A stretch of DNA of 64,000 nucleotides from an uncultured Pontibacter sp. (GTDB taxonomy: Bacteria > Bacteroidota > Bacteroidia > Cytophagales > Hymenobacteraceae). Shown in pieces: positions 45,301 to 54,510 of the stretch. The notes below the pieces were generated by a model. That model saw only the letters and a list, made by a program, of their open reading frames with translations. It made no database searches and was not told the origin of the DNA. A program made the translations under genes and the position numbers. Location of the stretch: positions 248,001 to 312,000 of the forward strand of contig NZ_CANMNI010000003.1 in assembly GCF_947499215.1 (NCBI RefSeq), given 5' to 3'. Position 1 is the first letter of the stretch, and the number at the start of each line of letters is the position of its first letter.

Positions 45301-48300
45301 GCCCTCGCAAATGGTAACAGCCGCTACAGCTGGAGCCGTTGGTAGGTTCACCACGGTTACTTCTACCACATCCGAGTTACTGATACACTCACCTGACACC
45401 ACTTCGCGGATATACCAAGTAGTTTGAGTGAGAGCTGTTGGGCTGGTATAGTCCTTGCCAGTATTGCTACCGGGCGCTGGATTGAAAGTAGCGTCTGGAC
45501 CAGTTGTGTTGGAAAGCCATCGGTAGGTGTAGCTGCCTTTACCGCCAGTCGGCTGGCTGCCAGACAGACTAGCCGTGGCAGTGCCTTCGCAGATGATTTG
45601 CTGACCCACCACTTGGATAGTGTTCTCCGCTATGGCCGGCTGCACACGTATCTCGATCTCATTGCTGATACTTTCTTGGCAAGGGCCGGCCGTTACCACG
45701 CGGCGGTACCACATGGTTTTGTCGTTGATCTGAGGCGTGTAGTTCAGGCCCATGCTATTACCCACCGCTGTTTCGAAGCTGCCGCCTTCGCTGCGCATTT
45801 CCCAACGGTATGTCTTCTGATCGGTTCCGCCTTGCGGTGTGCTGCCAATAATAACAGAAGGCGCATTGCCACTGCAGATCGTATTTTGCTGCACGGAGAT
45901 GAAGTTCATAATAATAGGCTTCACCACATCTACCTTGACGGCTTCGCTGATGCTCTCAGAACAGGTGCCGGACATCACTTTTCGACGAAACCAAGTGGAT
46001 TCATTCAGTACGTTTGGGGTATAGTGCTGCTCGCGATTGTTGCCGCTGGCCGCCCGGAAGCTTCCGCTGGTGCCGGTTGTACTAAACTCCCATAGGTAGG
46101 TATAGCTGTTGTCACCTCCGGTAGGCATGCTGCCCTCCAAGGTGGCCGCTTCGGAGCCCTCGCAGATCGGAGCGATGCCAGAGATGGTATTGTTTTCTAC
46201 TACTGGCGTAACTTTCACAGCAATAGGGTCTGAGGTATGGCTGCAGCCGGCGGAAACTACGGTTCTTTTAAACCAAGTGGTGCGGTTCAATGCTCCCGGC
46301 TGATAAGTGGCTGCTGTTGCGCCTTGTATTGTCTCGAAACCGTCGGTGGTGCTGGTTACACTGCTCATCCAGCGATAGGTATAGCTGCCGTTACCGCCAG
46401 TCGGCTGGCTGCCGCTCAGTAGGGCAGGGGACTGACCAGTACAGATCACAGCCACTTCTGCTAATGCATTGTTGGCAAGTGCAGGCAGCACTGTTACCTG
46501 CGAAGCAACTAGTGGGCTGTAGCATCCATTGGTAACAGCACGTACATACAAGGTGCTGGTGCCTTCTGGTAATCCTGTTGTCGTGAAGCTTTTTGCGGAT
46601 GCCACTAGCTGAGTGGCTGCCTCGTCGGCAAACCATTCGTAGGTGCCGGCATTGCCCTCTGCTATCAATGTCGCAACACTGCCTGCACCGCATAGGGTAA
46701 CCGGGGCCACCACTGGAGCCGGTGTAGCAGGGTATACCTCCACTTTCACTGGCATGCGCACGCTGGAGCAGCCGCCTTCCACCGTCGTCTGCGCATAGAA
46801 GGTTGTGGTTTGATCAAGCAGAGAAGTGGTATAAGTTTCGCCTTCGTGCAGCAGATTGCCGCCTGTTGGCTGGTCATGCCACTGAACGCTGCCCTCTGGA
46901 CTAACTACCTGCAGTAGCGCGGCTCCGCCCGGGCAAAGCGTAGCCACTGGTTGCACGGTTGGCGCATTGGGTAGGCTGTTAACGGTTACCAGTAGTGTTT
47001 CAGACACTTCGCATGTGCCCTCGCGATAGGTATAGGTTAGCGAAAAGTCGCCTACTTCAGCGGGATTGAATTTGCCGTCGGCCGATATGTGCTCTGAGCC
47101 GCTCCACACACCGCCTTCGTGCGAAGACTGTAGCTGCATAATGCCGCTGTTAAGGCAAACCACCTCTTTTGGCGCATGCAGCACCATTTCAGGTGTCGCC
47201 TCGATGGTAATCAACTGAAGAGTCGCTTCCGAATCGCCACACTCGTTTGTGGCGGTAACTTTTACTTCGTAAGTGCCGGGTTCGGTGAAGTGGATGCTTG
47301 GGAAGGCACTACCTGCGTTTGTTCCATCTGCAAATGCGATATCTCCCGGTCCGCTAATCTCCCAGCGGTACTGGTTTATCTGGCCGGATTGTGCATCATA
47401 CACAGGCAAATGAAGCGGATTGCTTTCTGAAAATGATAGGGTCTGTGGACCGCAGTAAGCTGTGGCCTCTGGCAATGCTGCCAGCGGTTTGTGTATCACG
47501 ACAATCTCAGACTCCTGACGGCTTACGGCGGAGCAGACATTGTTAGCCAACAAAGAAACGGTGTACTTTCCTGATTTATCGAAGCTGAAAACCGGGTTTT
47601 CAGAATTGGCATCCGTTCCTTCTGCAAAGCTCCAGCTATCAGAGCCGGTTACGGACCAAATATAGCGCAGGTCAGTTCCTGTCGAATTATTCTGTGCTCT
47701 GAAGATAGATGGGGCGCACACGCCGCCGTCAGGAGTAAGTTCAAAGGCTGCCTTCGGCACATCGTTCACTACAATGGTCTGCTCTACCGTAGTAGGCAAG
47801 CAAGTAGAGTTCGGATCCAATGGGTAGGCTGTCAGGCGAATCAGGAATTCGCCCAGTTCATTGAAGACGATATCCGGAGACAGTGTTTCGCTGTTACCGG
47901 AGGTGAATTTATAGCCTGTTGCCGGGAAGATCTCCCATTTCACGCGGTAGCGGTCCGTTCTGGCCGAAGCATCGTAGCCGTTTTTAGTCTTGTCGTTTAG
48001 CTTTACAGGTTCATTCAGGCACACATTACCCACAGTAAAGTCGGCAATTGGACCTTTGGAGATGCGAATACCGGTGAACGTGGCAATGGAAACGTTACAG
48101 AGGTTAGTGGCGGTACCGGTTAAGGTGAAGCCGTTCGGTTTGTCTTTGGAGGACTCCAAAAATTCGTGGCGCAGGATTCGGTCGGCTGGAAGCTCAGAAT
48201 GCTTGTAGGTAACAGCAGGTGTGCCGTCATCAAATTGGAAGGTATAGACGGTGTGGGGTGAGTTTCCCTCCACGCCGGTGATCTTAAATCCGTAGGAGAC

Positions 48301-48930
48301 AGGGGCACAGTCAATGTTATTGCCATCACTGGTTATACCCAAACCGGGGTTGCTGCCGATGAACATCTGCTCGGTGGAAGTGCCTGTGCAGCCATCGGCA
48401 TTGGTAGCGGTTACCGTGATAGTATAAAGACCGGCGGCTGTATAGGTGTGGCTTGCCTGCGTAAAATCTCTCCCGAATGTGCTTGTTTTGCCATCTCCCC
48501 AGTTAATGGTATAGCCTGTGTTGGTGGCGACGGTTGTGGAGGCATTCTCTACATCCAGTTTAAATGAGTTGGCACTTCCTGTATAGCTGCAGTAGGTAAA
48601 TTCGTAAATGGGATCCTTGATGCTGGCGTCAGGTGCGCCATCGATCTGTACAGGCTCAGATGTACCGGTGCAGCCGTCTTCTGAGGTGGTTGTGACGCTG
48701 TAAGTGCCTGCTGCTGTGACTGTAATATGGCGGGTGGTGGCACCGTTGGACCACTTATAGCTAGCCGCTTCACTGGCTATCAGGACTACCTCACCGCCTT
48801 GACAAAGCGATGATTGACCTGAAAAGGATATAAGAGGAGTACAACTTTGTGCTAAGGCGTTTGTACCAGAACACAGCACATAGAGTAGGGTGAGCACAGC
48901 TAGCGCAAGGCTCCTTTGTACCGGTTGCAT
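42385..48930 (-). CDS. Giant repeat surface protein with T9SS type B sorting domain
   Basis: A 2181-residue protein. A signal peptide (about 1-28, ending LAQSC) is followed by Ig-like/PKD-type domains to about residue 810, then by eleven tandem repeats of about 95 residues with the pattern N-N-x-I, I-C-x-G, GSxPTGG, SYTYxWE, TTWFRRxV and SGxC, interrupted after repeat four by one Ig-like domain of another type. After the array come a further Ig-like domain and a PKD-like segment, then a type B sorting domain (VYVPNTFTPNHDGVNDVWEI, VQVFNQWGNVVF, WDGRQNG, LPIATYYYLIQL). It is probably a surface adhesin or gliding-associated protein exported by the type IX system with the PorP/SprF protein encoded next. 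Each repeat has two cysteines except repeats nine and ten, which each keep only one. Confidence 0.93.
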   Translation of the reverse strand: MQPVQRSLALAVLTLLYVLCSGTNALAQSCTPLISFSGQSSLCQGGEVVLIASEAASYKWSNGATTRHITVTAAGTYSVTTTSEDGCTGTSEPVQIDGAPDASIKDPIYEFTYCSYTGSANSFKLDVENASTTVATNTGYTINWGDGKTSTFGRDFTQASHTYTAAGLYTITVTATNADGCTGTSTEQMFIGSNPGLGITSDGNNIDCAPVSYGFKITGVEGNSPHTVYTFQFDDGTPAVTYKHSELPADRILRHEFLESSKDKPNGFTLTGTATNLCNVSIATFTGIRISKGPIADFTVGNVCLNEPVKLNDKTKNGYDASARTDRYRVKWEIFPATGYKFTSGNSETLSPDIVFNELGEFLIRLTAYPLDPNSTCLPTTVEQTIVVNDVPKAAFELTPDGGVCAPSIFRAQNNSTGTDLRYIWSVTGSDSWSFAEGTDANSENPVFSFDKSGKYTVSLLANNVCSAVSRQESEIVVIHKPLAALPEATAYCGPQTLSFSESNPLHLPVYDAQSGQINQYRWEISGPGDIAFADGTNAGSAFPSIHFTEPGTYEVKVTATNECGDSEATLQLITIEATPEMVLHAPKEVVCLNSGIMQLQSSHEGGVWSGSEHISADGKFNPAEVGDFSLTYTYREGTCEVSETLLVTVNSLPNAPTVQPVATLCPGGAALLQVVSPEGSVQWHDQPTGGNLLHEGETYTTSLLDQTTTFYAQTTVEGGCSSVRMPVKVEVYPATPAPVVAPVTLCGAGSVATLIAEGNAGTYEWFADEAATQLVASAKSFTTTGLPEGTSTLYVRAVTNGCYSPLVASQVTVLPALANNALAEVAVICTGQSPALLSGSQPTGGNGSYTYRWMSSVTSTTDGFETIQGATAATYQPGALNRTTWFKRTVVSAGCSHTSDPIAVKVTPVVENNTISGIAPICEGSEAATLEGSMPTGGDNSYTYLWEFSTTGTSGSFRAASGNNREQHYTPNVLNESTWFRRKVMSGTCSESISEAVKVDVVKPIIMNFISVQQNTICSGNAPSVIIGSTPQGGTDQKTYRWEMRSEGGSFETAVGNSMGLNYTPQINDKTMWYRRVVTAGPCQESISNEIEIRVQPAIAENTIQVVGQQIICEGTATASLSGSQPTGGKGSYTYRWLSNTTGPDATFNPAPGSNTGKDYTSPTALTQTTWYIREVVSGECISNSDVVEVTVVNLPTAPAVAAVTICEGSMATLTVNSNTTNTFRWYANAAAQQHLFEGYSFETAVLDQTTTFYVEAVNINGCGSSERQPVTVTVNKRLDNNILSVAVAPICAGQQPASITGTAPTGGGGEGTYTFRWESSEKGDDTGFSLIEGATAASFQPEALKKTTWFRRMVTSGPCAAHTSAAVKVEVLPAISNNSIAVEKFTICAGDILPIIKGAVPSGGSGEGSYTYLWQSSRDGQHFATAAGTNNQADYQAPAPLVEHTWFRRIVYSAPCNQSISQVLEIAVQPAITNNNIITQAHAVCAGEAPEELKASRPSGGNEQPVYLWENRIEGGEFAPAAGVNNGMNYQPSKLTQTTWFRRKVTAGECFSVTPELRVLVNEVIANNTISEDQVICTGSSPAKLTGSQPTGGDGSYTYFWEAAGTDGVFRKVSGNSADLTIGPLTYTTSYRRIVESGPCAHVSNVVTITVSPVITNNTIGLSQSIFRGQTPAPLSGSSPSGGAGAGTYTYLWESSSTQQGGYQPATGVHDGRHYSPQALQESVWYRRRVFSGGCETVSAPILIEVHKGVVNNNIYSDQVICAGNKPAALKGSMPAGGDGTYLYLWLSSIKGAKTGFVTAMGSSTGQDYSPAALTQSTWFRRVVLSGPTPDTSAAVFISVRPPMANNRISTNQTVCYGTTPSPLAGTVPTGGSGNYNYSWESSTSGPDNGYTTALGVNNVKDYQPATLTQTTWFRRVITSESCEQLVSEAVKVTVTSLPAMPAASGQTICHGSRTTLTATGKGGRLEWFAQPTGGNPIQVGSNFTTPVLTKTTTYYVQEVALSCASERSAVTVTVPSPSANAGPDATIMLGRTVQLQASGGTKYSWSPAEGLSDPTVANPYANPKETTTYTLTVTNEAGCVSTDEVTITVQQLVYVPNTFTPNHDGVNDVWEILNIEQYQNCKVQVFNQWGNVVFSSVGYKIPWDGRQNGKELPIATYYYLIQLDGQEKPLSGSITIVK
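43105..46490 (-). repeat. Eleven tandem ~95-residue repeats in the giant surface protein
   Basis: Coding repeats of about 285 bp, read right to left. Four repeats, then one Ig-like domain of another type (around 45040-45340), then seven more. The copies share GSxPTGG, YTYxWE and TTWFRR blocks but have diverged, so no long identical runs are expected. At DNA level the YTY block regularly yields TATACCTA. Confidence 0.9.
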
Positions 48931-49601
48931 ATAGGGTTATGTATAAGTTTGCTATAGATTGATGCTTTTTTTACAAAATGCGGTTTACCGTAAAATTCAA
49001 TTCAGTTGGGTTAGGCCATCTACACTAATTTACTTTCAGGTTACTAAAAGTAAGCTGCCTAAGACCTTAGCAGTTGCCATGAAAAACCTGCTTTAAAAGG
49101 TGTCTCATATTTTTTGATACCAGCTAAACATTTTACCGGTTTGTCCGTATTGTGCAAAATGTTTTTTGATGAGACTTGGTTCAAACAATTGTAAAATTTT
49201 TATGAATCTGTTTCTGGAAGGGTGTTTTTGATTTAGCATTTTACATTTATCATATCTTGTATTTCCCCTCAAATACGTTTCATATTCCCCTGTTTTAGAC
49301 AATTACGAGCGGCAGGGTTACACGAAAGCATGTTAGGTATTGGATATTGCTAATATGATTTTAAATATTTATCAGTCTTGAGAAGATGATAAAATTTATA
49401 CCTATGTGCGGATGTGAAGTGCTTTGTGAGCTATGCTTAAGAAAGAGGGTGTGTAACACATAGTAAATCTTAATGCACAAAAGGGGATTGAAAAAATAAT
49501 AAGGCTACAGATTGGTTACACTACAGGGAGAAATTTTCAAAAATAGAGTATTAATCATCGAATAGTTATATAATAAAGATTAAATATGTAATTTATGGCA
49601 A

Positions 49602-49634
49602 TTTGTATTTAAAAATAGGAATATGCTAATATTG
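49602..49634 (+). promoter_or_regulatory. Candidate promoter of the exopolysaccharide operon
   Basis: TTTG (49602-49605), a 21-nt spacer, then TAATATTG (49627-49634), one mismatch from TAnnTTTG. It predicts a leader of about 285 nt. Confidence 0.5.
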
Positions 49635-49812
49635 TAACTTTCATTTTTATTAATGTTTTATAGTTAAATTAATAAACCTTAATATAAATGCTGTCGTATT
49701 TCAGTCTAAATTCTAGTTGTTAATCTTAAGGTCTGAAAGAGGCTGAAAGAAAAGACACCAAACTCAAAATATAAATTTTAAGCTAAAGGTGATTACGAAC
49801 ATAAAGATTGTC

Positions 49813-49881
49813 ATGGGACCCCAAGGCATCGTGGGAATTGGCAAGGTGATTGAAGGACAGAGGAGTACGCACGTCAATTAA
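49813..49881 (+). CDS. Possible 22-residue leader ORF
   Basis: ATG to TAA encodes 22 residues beginning MGPQGIVGIGKVIEG. In-frame codons extend upstream without an ATG, through a GTG at 49789. The glycine-valine pattern is protein-like, in contrast to the AT-rich surroundings. It may be a leader peptide or chance; no homologue is recognised. Confidence 0.25.
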   Translation: MGPQGIVGIGKVIEGQRSTHVN

Positions 49882-49924
49882 GGGTAAAAGGGAATTATGA
49901 TTCAATAAGTACAATTATCAGGTT

Positions 49925-51319
49925 ATGCACAAATACAGACACTATAATAGTTTTAATAGAATACTCTTATTAATACTAGACATTACATTGATAGCTTTCG
50001 CATTTAAGCTATCAAACCTTTTCAGATACGGTGAATTAGAGCTCACCCACCAGTACAGTATCTTCTTTGTGCTTTTCGCACTGGTTTGGTGGATCGTATC
50101 AGGCTTCAACAACTTCGTTTTCCGAATTGACGGTTTTTTGCCGGTTGGTAGAAAAACAGGCAATCTGATTAACGCTTTTGCGATTCACGCTGTGATTCTA
50201 GCGAGTTGTATCGTAATATTCAACTTGGAGCATCTGTCACGACTCCTGCTGTTGTATACCTATTTGTTTACAGCACTCTTGATCGGACTCAGCCGTGTGA
50301 TTCTTTTCTTGGCACAGCGCTACTTCTCTAAGTCGGATATGGCTTACTCCCGCTACGTGATTGTGGGCATGGGGCCTGCAGCGATCAACCTGCACCAGAC
50401 CTTCAGTAGCGATGAGGCACCGGGCCGTAAGTTCATGGGCTTCTTTTCAGACAAAGCCGACGAACTGAGCAAGCACAGCAGCATGGTGAAGGGTAACGTG
50501 TCGGATCTGCAGGAGTTCTGCCTTCAGAACAACATTGACGAGGTATACTATACCCTGCCGGTAAACGACAAAGAGCATATTGACGAACTGACTGAGTTTG
50601 CTGATGAGAACTTCATCTACTTCCGCATCGTGCCTGATTTTAGCGCCATCGTGCAGCGTGAGGTGAACATGTACTTCTATCAGAACATCCCGATGATTAG
50701 TGTGCGTAAGGAGCCACTGGAGCAAGTAACGAACCGTGTGGTGAAGCGTGCCTTTGACATTGCCTTCTCCCTGAGCGTGATTCTGTTCCTGTTCCCGATC
50801 GTAATGCCGCTCATCGCACTCGCTATCAAGATCAGTTCGCCGGGACCGATCTTCTTTAAGCAGCTGCGTCCGGGCAAGAAGAACAGGCTGTTTGTTTGCT
50901 ACAAGTTCAGAACAATGCGTGTGAATAATAGCACAGAGCTACAGGCTACTAAGGATGATCCTCGTATTACACGGGTAGGAGCCTTCTTACGCAAGTCTAA
51001 CCTGGACGAGTTGCCACAGTTCTTCAACGTACTACTAGGCGATATGTCGGTAGTGGGACCACGTCCAAACCTGGTATCGCAGCTTGACCACTACTCTAAA
51101 GTGATCAACAAGTACAAAATGCGCCACTTCGTAACACCGGGTATTACGGGTTACGCACAGGTGAGCGGCTTCAGAGGCGAGACCAAAGAAGTGCACCTGA
51201 TGGAGAAGCGTGTAGAGTATGATGTAAAATACATGGAGAACTGGAGCTTCATGATGGACATGAAAATCATCTTCCTGACTGTCTGGAACATGGTGAAAGG
51301 CGAGAAAAATGCATACTAA
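49925..51319 (+). CDS. Undecaprenyl-phosphate sugar phosphotransferase (exopolysaccharide initiation)
   Basis: A 464-residue member of the WcaJ/WbaP polyprenyl glycosylphosphotransferase family. Four or so N-terminal membrane helices and a CoA-binding-like nucleotide fold ([17 protein letters not shown]) precede a further membrane helix and the catalytic domain: [47 protein letters not shown] and SVVGPRPNL. It transfers a sugar phosphate from a UDP-sugar to undecaprenyl phosphate, starting the repeat unit of the exopolysaccharide. It heads the polymer operon, and the WecB gene overlaps its end by 11 bp. Confidence 0.95.
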   Translation: MHKYRHYNSFNRILLLILDITLIAFAFKLSNLFRYGELELTHQYSIFFVLFALVWWIVSGFNNFVFRIDGFLPVGRKTGNLINAFAIHAVILASCIVIFNLEHLSRLLLLYTYLFTALLIGLSRVILFLAQRYFSKSDMAYSRYVIVGMGPAAINLHQTFSSDEAPGRKFMGFFSDKADELSKHSSMVKGNVSDLQEFCLQNNIDEVYYTLPVNDKEHIDELTEFADENFIYFRIVPDFSAIVQREVNMYFYQNIPMISVRKEPLEQVTNRVVKRAFDIAFSLSVILFLFPIVMPLIALAIKISSPGPIFFKQLRPGKKNRLFVCYKFRTMRVNNSTELQATKDDPRITRVGAFLRKSNLDELPQFFNVLLGDMSVVGPRPNLVSQLDHYSKVINKYKMRHFVTPGITGYAQVSGFRGETKEVHLMEKRVEYDVKYMENWSFMMDMKIIFLTVWNMVKGEKNAY

Positions 51320-52145
51320 TCTAATGACCGATACAACCACAGTCGCTAAAACTGCAGCACCCTTGCAGCAAAAGCGTCGACTCTTGAAGTCTTACATCAC
51401 GACAGGCAAATTCGCCGAATTCGTGGAGCAGGTCTTCTGGCTGACAGATAACAAAGAGTCATCTTATGTATGCTTCGCGAACGTGCACATGCTCGTGGAG
51501 GCCTACCAAGACCCTAGCTTTAACAAAATATTGAACGAGGCGGATGTGGCTTCGCCGGATGGCGGGCCGCTTTCTAAACTCATGAAAGTGCAGTATGGCC
51601 AGCAGCAGGACCGCGTGCCGGGTATGGACCTGATGCCGCGGCTGATCGAAGAGGCCGCCGCAAGAGGCAAGTCGGTATACTTCTATGGTTCAACCGACGA
51701 CGTGCTGGAGGCTGTGGTGGCTACCGCCAATGCAAAGCACCCTAACTTGAGAGTGGCTGGCTATTATTCTCCGCCCTTCCGTCAGTTGACGAAAGAGGAA
51801 GATCAATCAATCGTGGATATGATTAACGCTACCGGCGCAGACTTGGTGTTTGTGGCCTTGGGCTGTCCGAAGCAGGAGCGCTGGATGGCAGAGCACAAAG
51901 GCCGCGTAAAGGCCTGCATGCTGGGTGTCGGGCAGGCATACATGACGTACGCTGGCTTAGAAAAGCGACTTCCTAAATGGGCCCGCGACTGGTCGCTGGA
52001 ATGGACCTACCGCCTGTACCAAGAGCCAAAGCGCCTTTGGAAGCGCTATCTGGTTACCAACAGCACCTTCGTATACCTGACCCTCAAAGATTTGCTCTTG
52101 CCGGGCAATAAGCACAGAAAGACATCTTCTGTAACACTTAACTGA
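51309..52145 (+). CDS. WecB/TagA/CpsF family glycosyltransferase
   Basis: A 278-residue GT26-type enzyme: VCFANVHMLVEAYQDPSFNK, ADVASPDGGPLSKLMK with the catalytic-region PDG, KSVYFYGSTDDVLE, VFVALGCPKQERWMAEHKG and a closing SLEWTYRLYQEPKRLWKRY. It adds a second sugar (ManNAc or a hexose) onto the lipid-linked intermediate made by the preceding initiator. Its start overlaps the previous stop by 11 bp, or begins at the ATG at 51324. A terminator closes the two-gene unit. Confidence 0.95.
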   Translation: MHTNLMTDTTTVAKTAAPLQQKRRLLKSYITTGKFAEFVEQVFWLTDNKESSYVCFANVHMLVEAYQDPSFNKILNEADVASPDGGPLSKLMKVQYGQQQDRVPGMDLMPRLIEEAAARGKSVYFYGSTDDVLEAVVATANAKHPNLRVAGYYSPPFRQLTKEEDQSIVDMINATGADLVFVALGCPKQERWMAEHKGRVKACMLGVGQAYMTYAGLEKRLPKWARDWSLEWTYRLYQEPKRLWKRYLVTNSTFVYLTLKDLLLPGNKHRKTSSVTLN

Positions 52146-52462
52146 CAATAGCCATGAATGCGCTACACAGGTTTCATCCCTAGGTAGCGCATTTTTTACG
52201 GACCTTTTCTTCAGTAACTACCGTTGCCACCACGCATACCAGAAACATAACTCAAAACCATAAGCATAATTAGAGGTATAAGTACAGCAAGGATGTTGCA
52301 CCGCTCATGCTAGAGGCGTGTTATAACATGCAAGCTTCTGATAATCAAATTACTCGAACGAATCATGTCGGAAAATCAGCCTTAGCAAAATCAAAATATA
52401 GTAATTGTCGTATAGAGGACAAAATTCAAAATAGAACATTCACCCCAAACCCTTAGAAATAA
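52146..52462. other. Spacer before the CDP-sugar genes
   Basis: It holds the terminator at 52157-52197 and then 265 bp of AT-rich sequence that should contain the rfbF promoter. I could not identify a good TAnnTTTG. A copy of AGGTATA lies at 52274-52280. Confidence 0.5.
52157..52197 (+). terminator. Terminator after the wecB-type gene
   Basis: AATGCGCTAC (52157-52166) pairs with GTAGCGCATT (52184-52193), with an inner AGG/CCT and TTTTT after it. Confidence 0.9.
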
Positions 52463-53263
52463 ATGAAAGCTGTAATACTGGCAGGCGGATACGGAACCCG
52501 CATCAGTGAGGAGAGTGGCATCAGGCCGAAGCCCATGGTGGAAATCGGCGGCAAGCCCATCCTTTGGCACATCATGAAAATATACTCAGCCCATGGCATC
52601 AATGAATTTGTGATTTGCTGTGGCTACAAAGGCCACATGATCAAAGAATACTTCGCCAACTACTTTCTGCATAATTCGGATGTGACCTTCGACATGAGCA
52701 ACAACAGCATGAAGGTGCATCAAAATAACACTGAATCGTGGAAAGTGACCTTGGTAGATACCGGAGAGGGCACCCTTACAGGTGGCCGACTGAAGCGCGT
52801 GCGCGAGTACCTTGGTGATGAGACTTTCTGCATGACCTACGGGGACGGTGTAAGTGACATCAACATCAGCGAGTCCATCGCCTTTCACAAAGCGCAGGGT
52901 ACACTGGCAACGCTTACAGCGGTACAGCAGCCGGGGCGTTTCGGAGCCTTTACGCTATCTGGTGGAGACACGCATGTGCGGCACTTCCAAGAGAAGCCAA
53001 CCGGTGGCGACCAGCCTTGGATAAATGGTGGTTTCTTCGTGTTGGAACCAGCCGTGATCGACTATATTGAAGGTGACCAGACCACATGGGAGCGTGAGCC
53101 AATGGAGTATCTGGCCAAGGCGGGTGAACTAGCGGCTTACAAGCACACCGGTTTCTGGCAGCCAATGGATACACTTCGTGATAAGAATTATCTGGAGGAG
53201 CTAATCCTACAAGGCAAGGCCCCATGGTATAAAGTGATAAACAACCAACCTGTAAATGCCTAA
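52463..53263 (+). CDS. rfbF: Glucose-1-phosphate cytidylyltransferase
   Basis: A 266-residue nucleotidyltransferase with [37 protein letters not shown] and the metal-site segment [12 protein letters not shown], followed by [20 protein letters not shown] and [11 protein letters not shown]. This matches RfbF, which makes CDP-glucose from glucose-1-phosphate and CTP. It leads the CDP-sugar branch with rfbG downstream. Length is close to the usual 257 residues. Confidence 0.95.
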   Translation: MKAVILAGGYGTRISEESGIRPKPMVEIGGKPILWHIMKIYSAHGINEFVICCGYKGHMIKEYFANYFLHNSDVTFDMSNNSMKVHQNNTESWKVTLVDTGEGTLTGGRLKRVREYLGDETFCMTYGDGVSDINISESIAFHKAQGTLATLTAVQQPGRFGAFTLSGGDTHVRHFQEKPTGGDQPWINGGFFVLEPAVIDYIEGDQTTWEREPMEYLAKAGELAAYKHTGFWQPMDTLRDKNYLEELILQGKAPWYKVINNQPVNA

Positions 53264-53342
53264 ACGGCGGAAGGTATACCGGAATGTTTGCCGCCTGCGT
53301 ATAACATATCCTATACCTGACCCTTTAGCGAAACATAAGCTG

Positions 53343-54446
53343 ATGAAGAGAGAATTTCTGCAGCAAACCTATCAAAACAAAAAAGTATTTCTGACGGGCC
53401 ACACCGGTTTCAAAGGCTCTTGGATGTTGCAAATGCTGCACTCCCTTGGCGCTGAGGTAATGGGCTATGCCCTCGCTCCTGAAACCAAAGAGGACATGTA
53501 TCAGCTGATTGACGGCGACAGCCTATGCGAGTCCGTGATTGCTGATATCCGGGATAAAGAAGCCGTGGAAGAGGCTGTGCTGCGATTTCAGCCAGACTTT
53601 ATCTTCCATCTGGCAGCCCAACCGCTGGTGCGTCTATCTTATGAGTTTCCGTCGGAGACCTTTGCCGTGAACGCCGTGGGTACGGCCCATGTGCTGGATG
53701 CGGTACGGAAACTGGAAAAGCCCTGCACGGTAGTGCTCATCACAACCGACAAGGTATACGAGAACAAGGAGTGGGTATACCCTTATCGCGAGACCGACCA
53801 ACTGGGTGGCTACGACCCTTACAGCGCCAGCAAAGCCTGTGCAGAGTTGGTGATCTCATCCTATACCCGTTCGTTCTTCCATCCGGAAGCCTATGACAAG
53901 CACCAGAAAGCGATTGCCAGTACCCGTGCCGGTAACGTGATTGGTGGTGGCGACTGGGCAAAAGACCGTATTATTCCTGACATTGTGCGTGCTTTGCGGG
54001 TAGGGGAACCAGTAACGGTTCGCAACCCGAATGCGGTGCGTCCGTGGCAACTTGTGCTCGAGCCGTTGGGTGGCTATCTGTTGTTGGGCGCGAAACTGGC
54101 CCAAAACCCGAAAGCCTTTGGCGGTGCCTGGAACTTTGGTCCGCAAGCCGGCGATAACAGCCCTGTAGAGGACCTAGTGCAAAAAGCGCTACAGGTATGG
54201 GGCTCGGGCAGCTACGACAAGCCGGAACTCAAAAACCAACCACACGAAGCCGGCTTGCTCAAACTCGACATCAGCAAAGCGCTGGTAGAACTGGGATGGA
54301 CGCCAAAGTATAACTCAGCGCAAGCCATTGAGCGTACCATCGGTTGGTACAAGACCTACCATGAAGGGATAACTGACATCAAAGAATTCACGATGGGGCA
54401 GATCGCAGAATATCTGGGAGACGAACAGCCTGTACTGACATCTTAA
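53343..54446 (+). CDS. rfbG: CDP-glucose 4,6-dehydratase
   Basis: An extended short-chain dehydrogenase of 367 residues: FLTGHTGFKGSWMLQMLHSL for NAD binding, IFHLAAQPLVRLSYEFP, VLITTDKVYENKEW, and YDPYSASKACAELVISSY with the catalytic Tyr and Lys. This is the RfbG pattern and converts CDP-glucose to CDP-4-dehydro-6-deoxyglucose. The start at 53343 is likely because the earlier frame from 53256 adds an unrelated N-terminus overlapping rfbF. Confidence 0.95.
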   Translation: MKREFLQQTYQNKKVFLTGHTGFKGSWMLQMLHSLGAEVMGYALAPETKEDMYQLIDGDSLCESVIADIRDKEAVEEAVLRFQPDFIFHLAAQPLVRLSYEFPSETFAVNAVGTAHVLDAVRKLEKPCTVVLITTDKVYENKEWVYPYRETDQLGGYDPYSASKACAELVISSYTRSFFHPEAYDKHQKAIASTRAGNVIGGGDWAKDRIIPDIVRALRVGEPVTVRNPNAVRPWQLVLEPLGGYLLLGAKLAQNPKAFGGAWNFGPQAGDNSPVEDLVQKALQVWGSGSYDKPELKNQPHEAGLLKLDISKALVELGWTPKYNSAQAIERTIGWYKTYHEGITDIKEFTMGQIAEYLGDEQPVLTS

Positions 54447-54460
54447 AATCTGAACGACAG

Positions 54461-54493
54461 ACACCTGTAAGGCAGCCCTTTGCAGGTGTTTTT
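54461..54493 (+). terminator. Short terminator-like hairpin after rfbG
   Basis: ACACCTG (54461-54467) pairs with CAGGTGT (54483-54489), followed by TTTTC. It lies between rfbG and the epimerase gene and may be an attenuator rather than a full stop. Confidence 0.55.
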
Positions 54494-54510
54494 CAAATAC
54501 ATCAACACAC

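Larger units (their letters stand above)
48931..49924. other. AT-rich spacer and leader of the exopolysaccharide operon
   Basis: It has almost 1 kb without a convincing large gene. The left part is the upstream region of the giant protein gene. A promoter match at 49602-49634 points right and leaves a leader of about 280 nt before the WcaJ-type gene. A short ORF from 49813 to 49881 lies in that leader. Confidence 0.5.

Noticed and set aside
43105-46490. Direct repeats that might be a CRISPR array or transposon repeats
   Set aside because: The spacing is about 285 bp, the repeats are diverged, and they lie in one long reading frame with conserved protein motifs.
49105-49302. A 65-residue minus-strand frame in the AT-rich spacer
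   Set aside because: AT-driven K, N and F composition without any pattern or promoter; judged chance.
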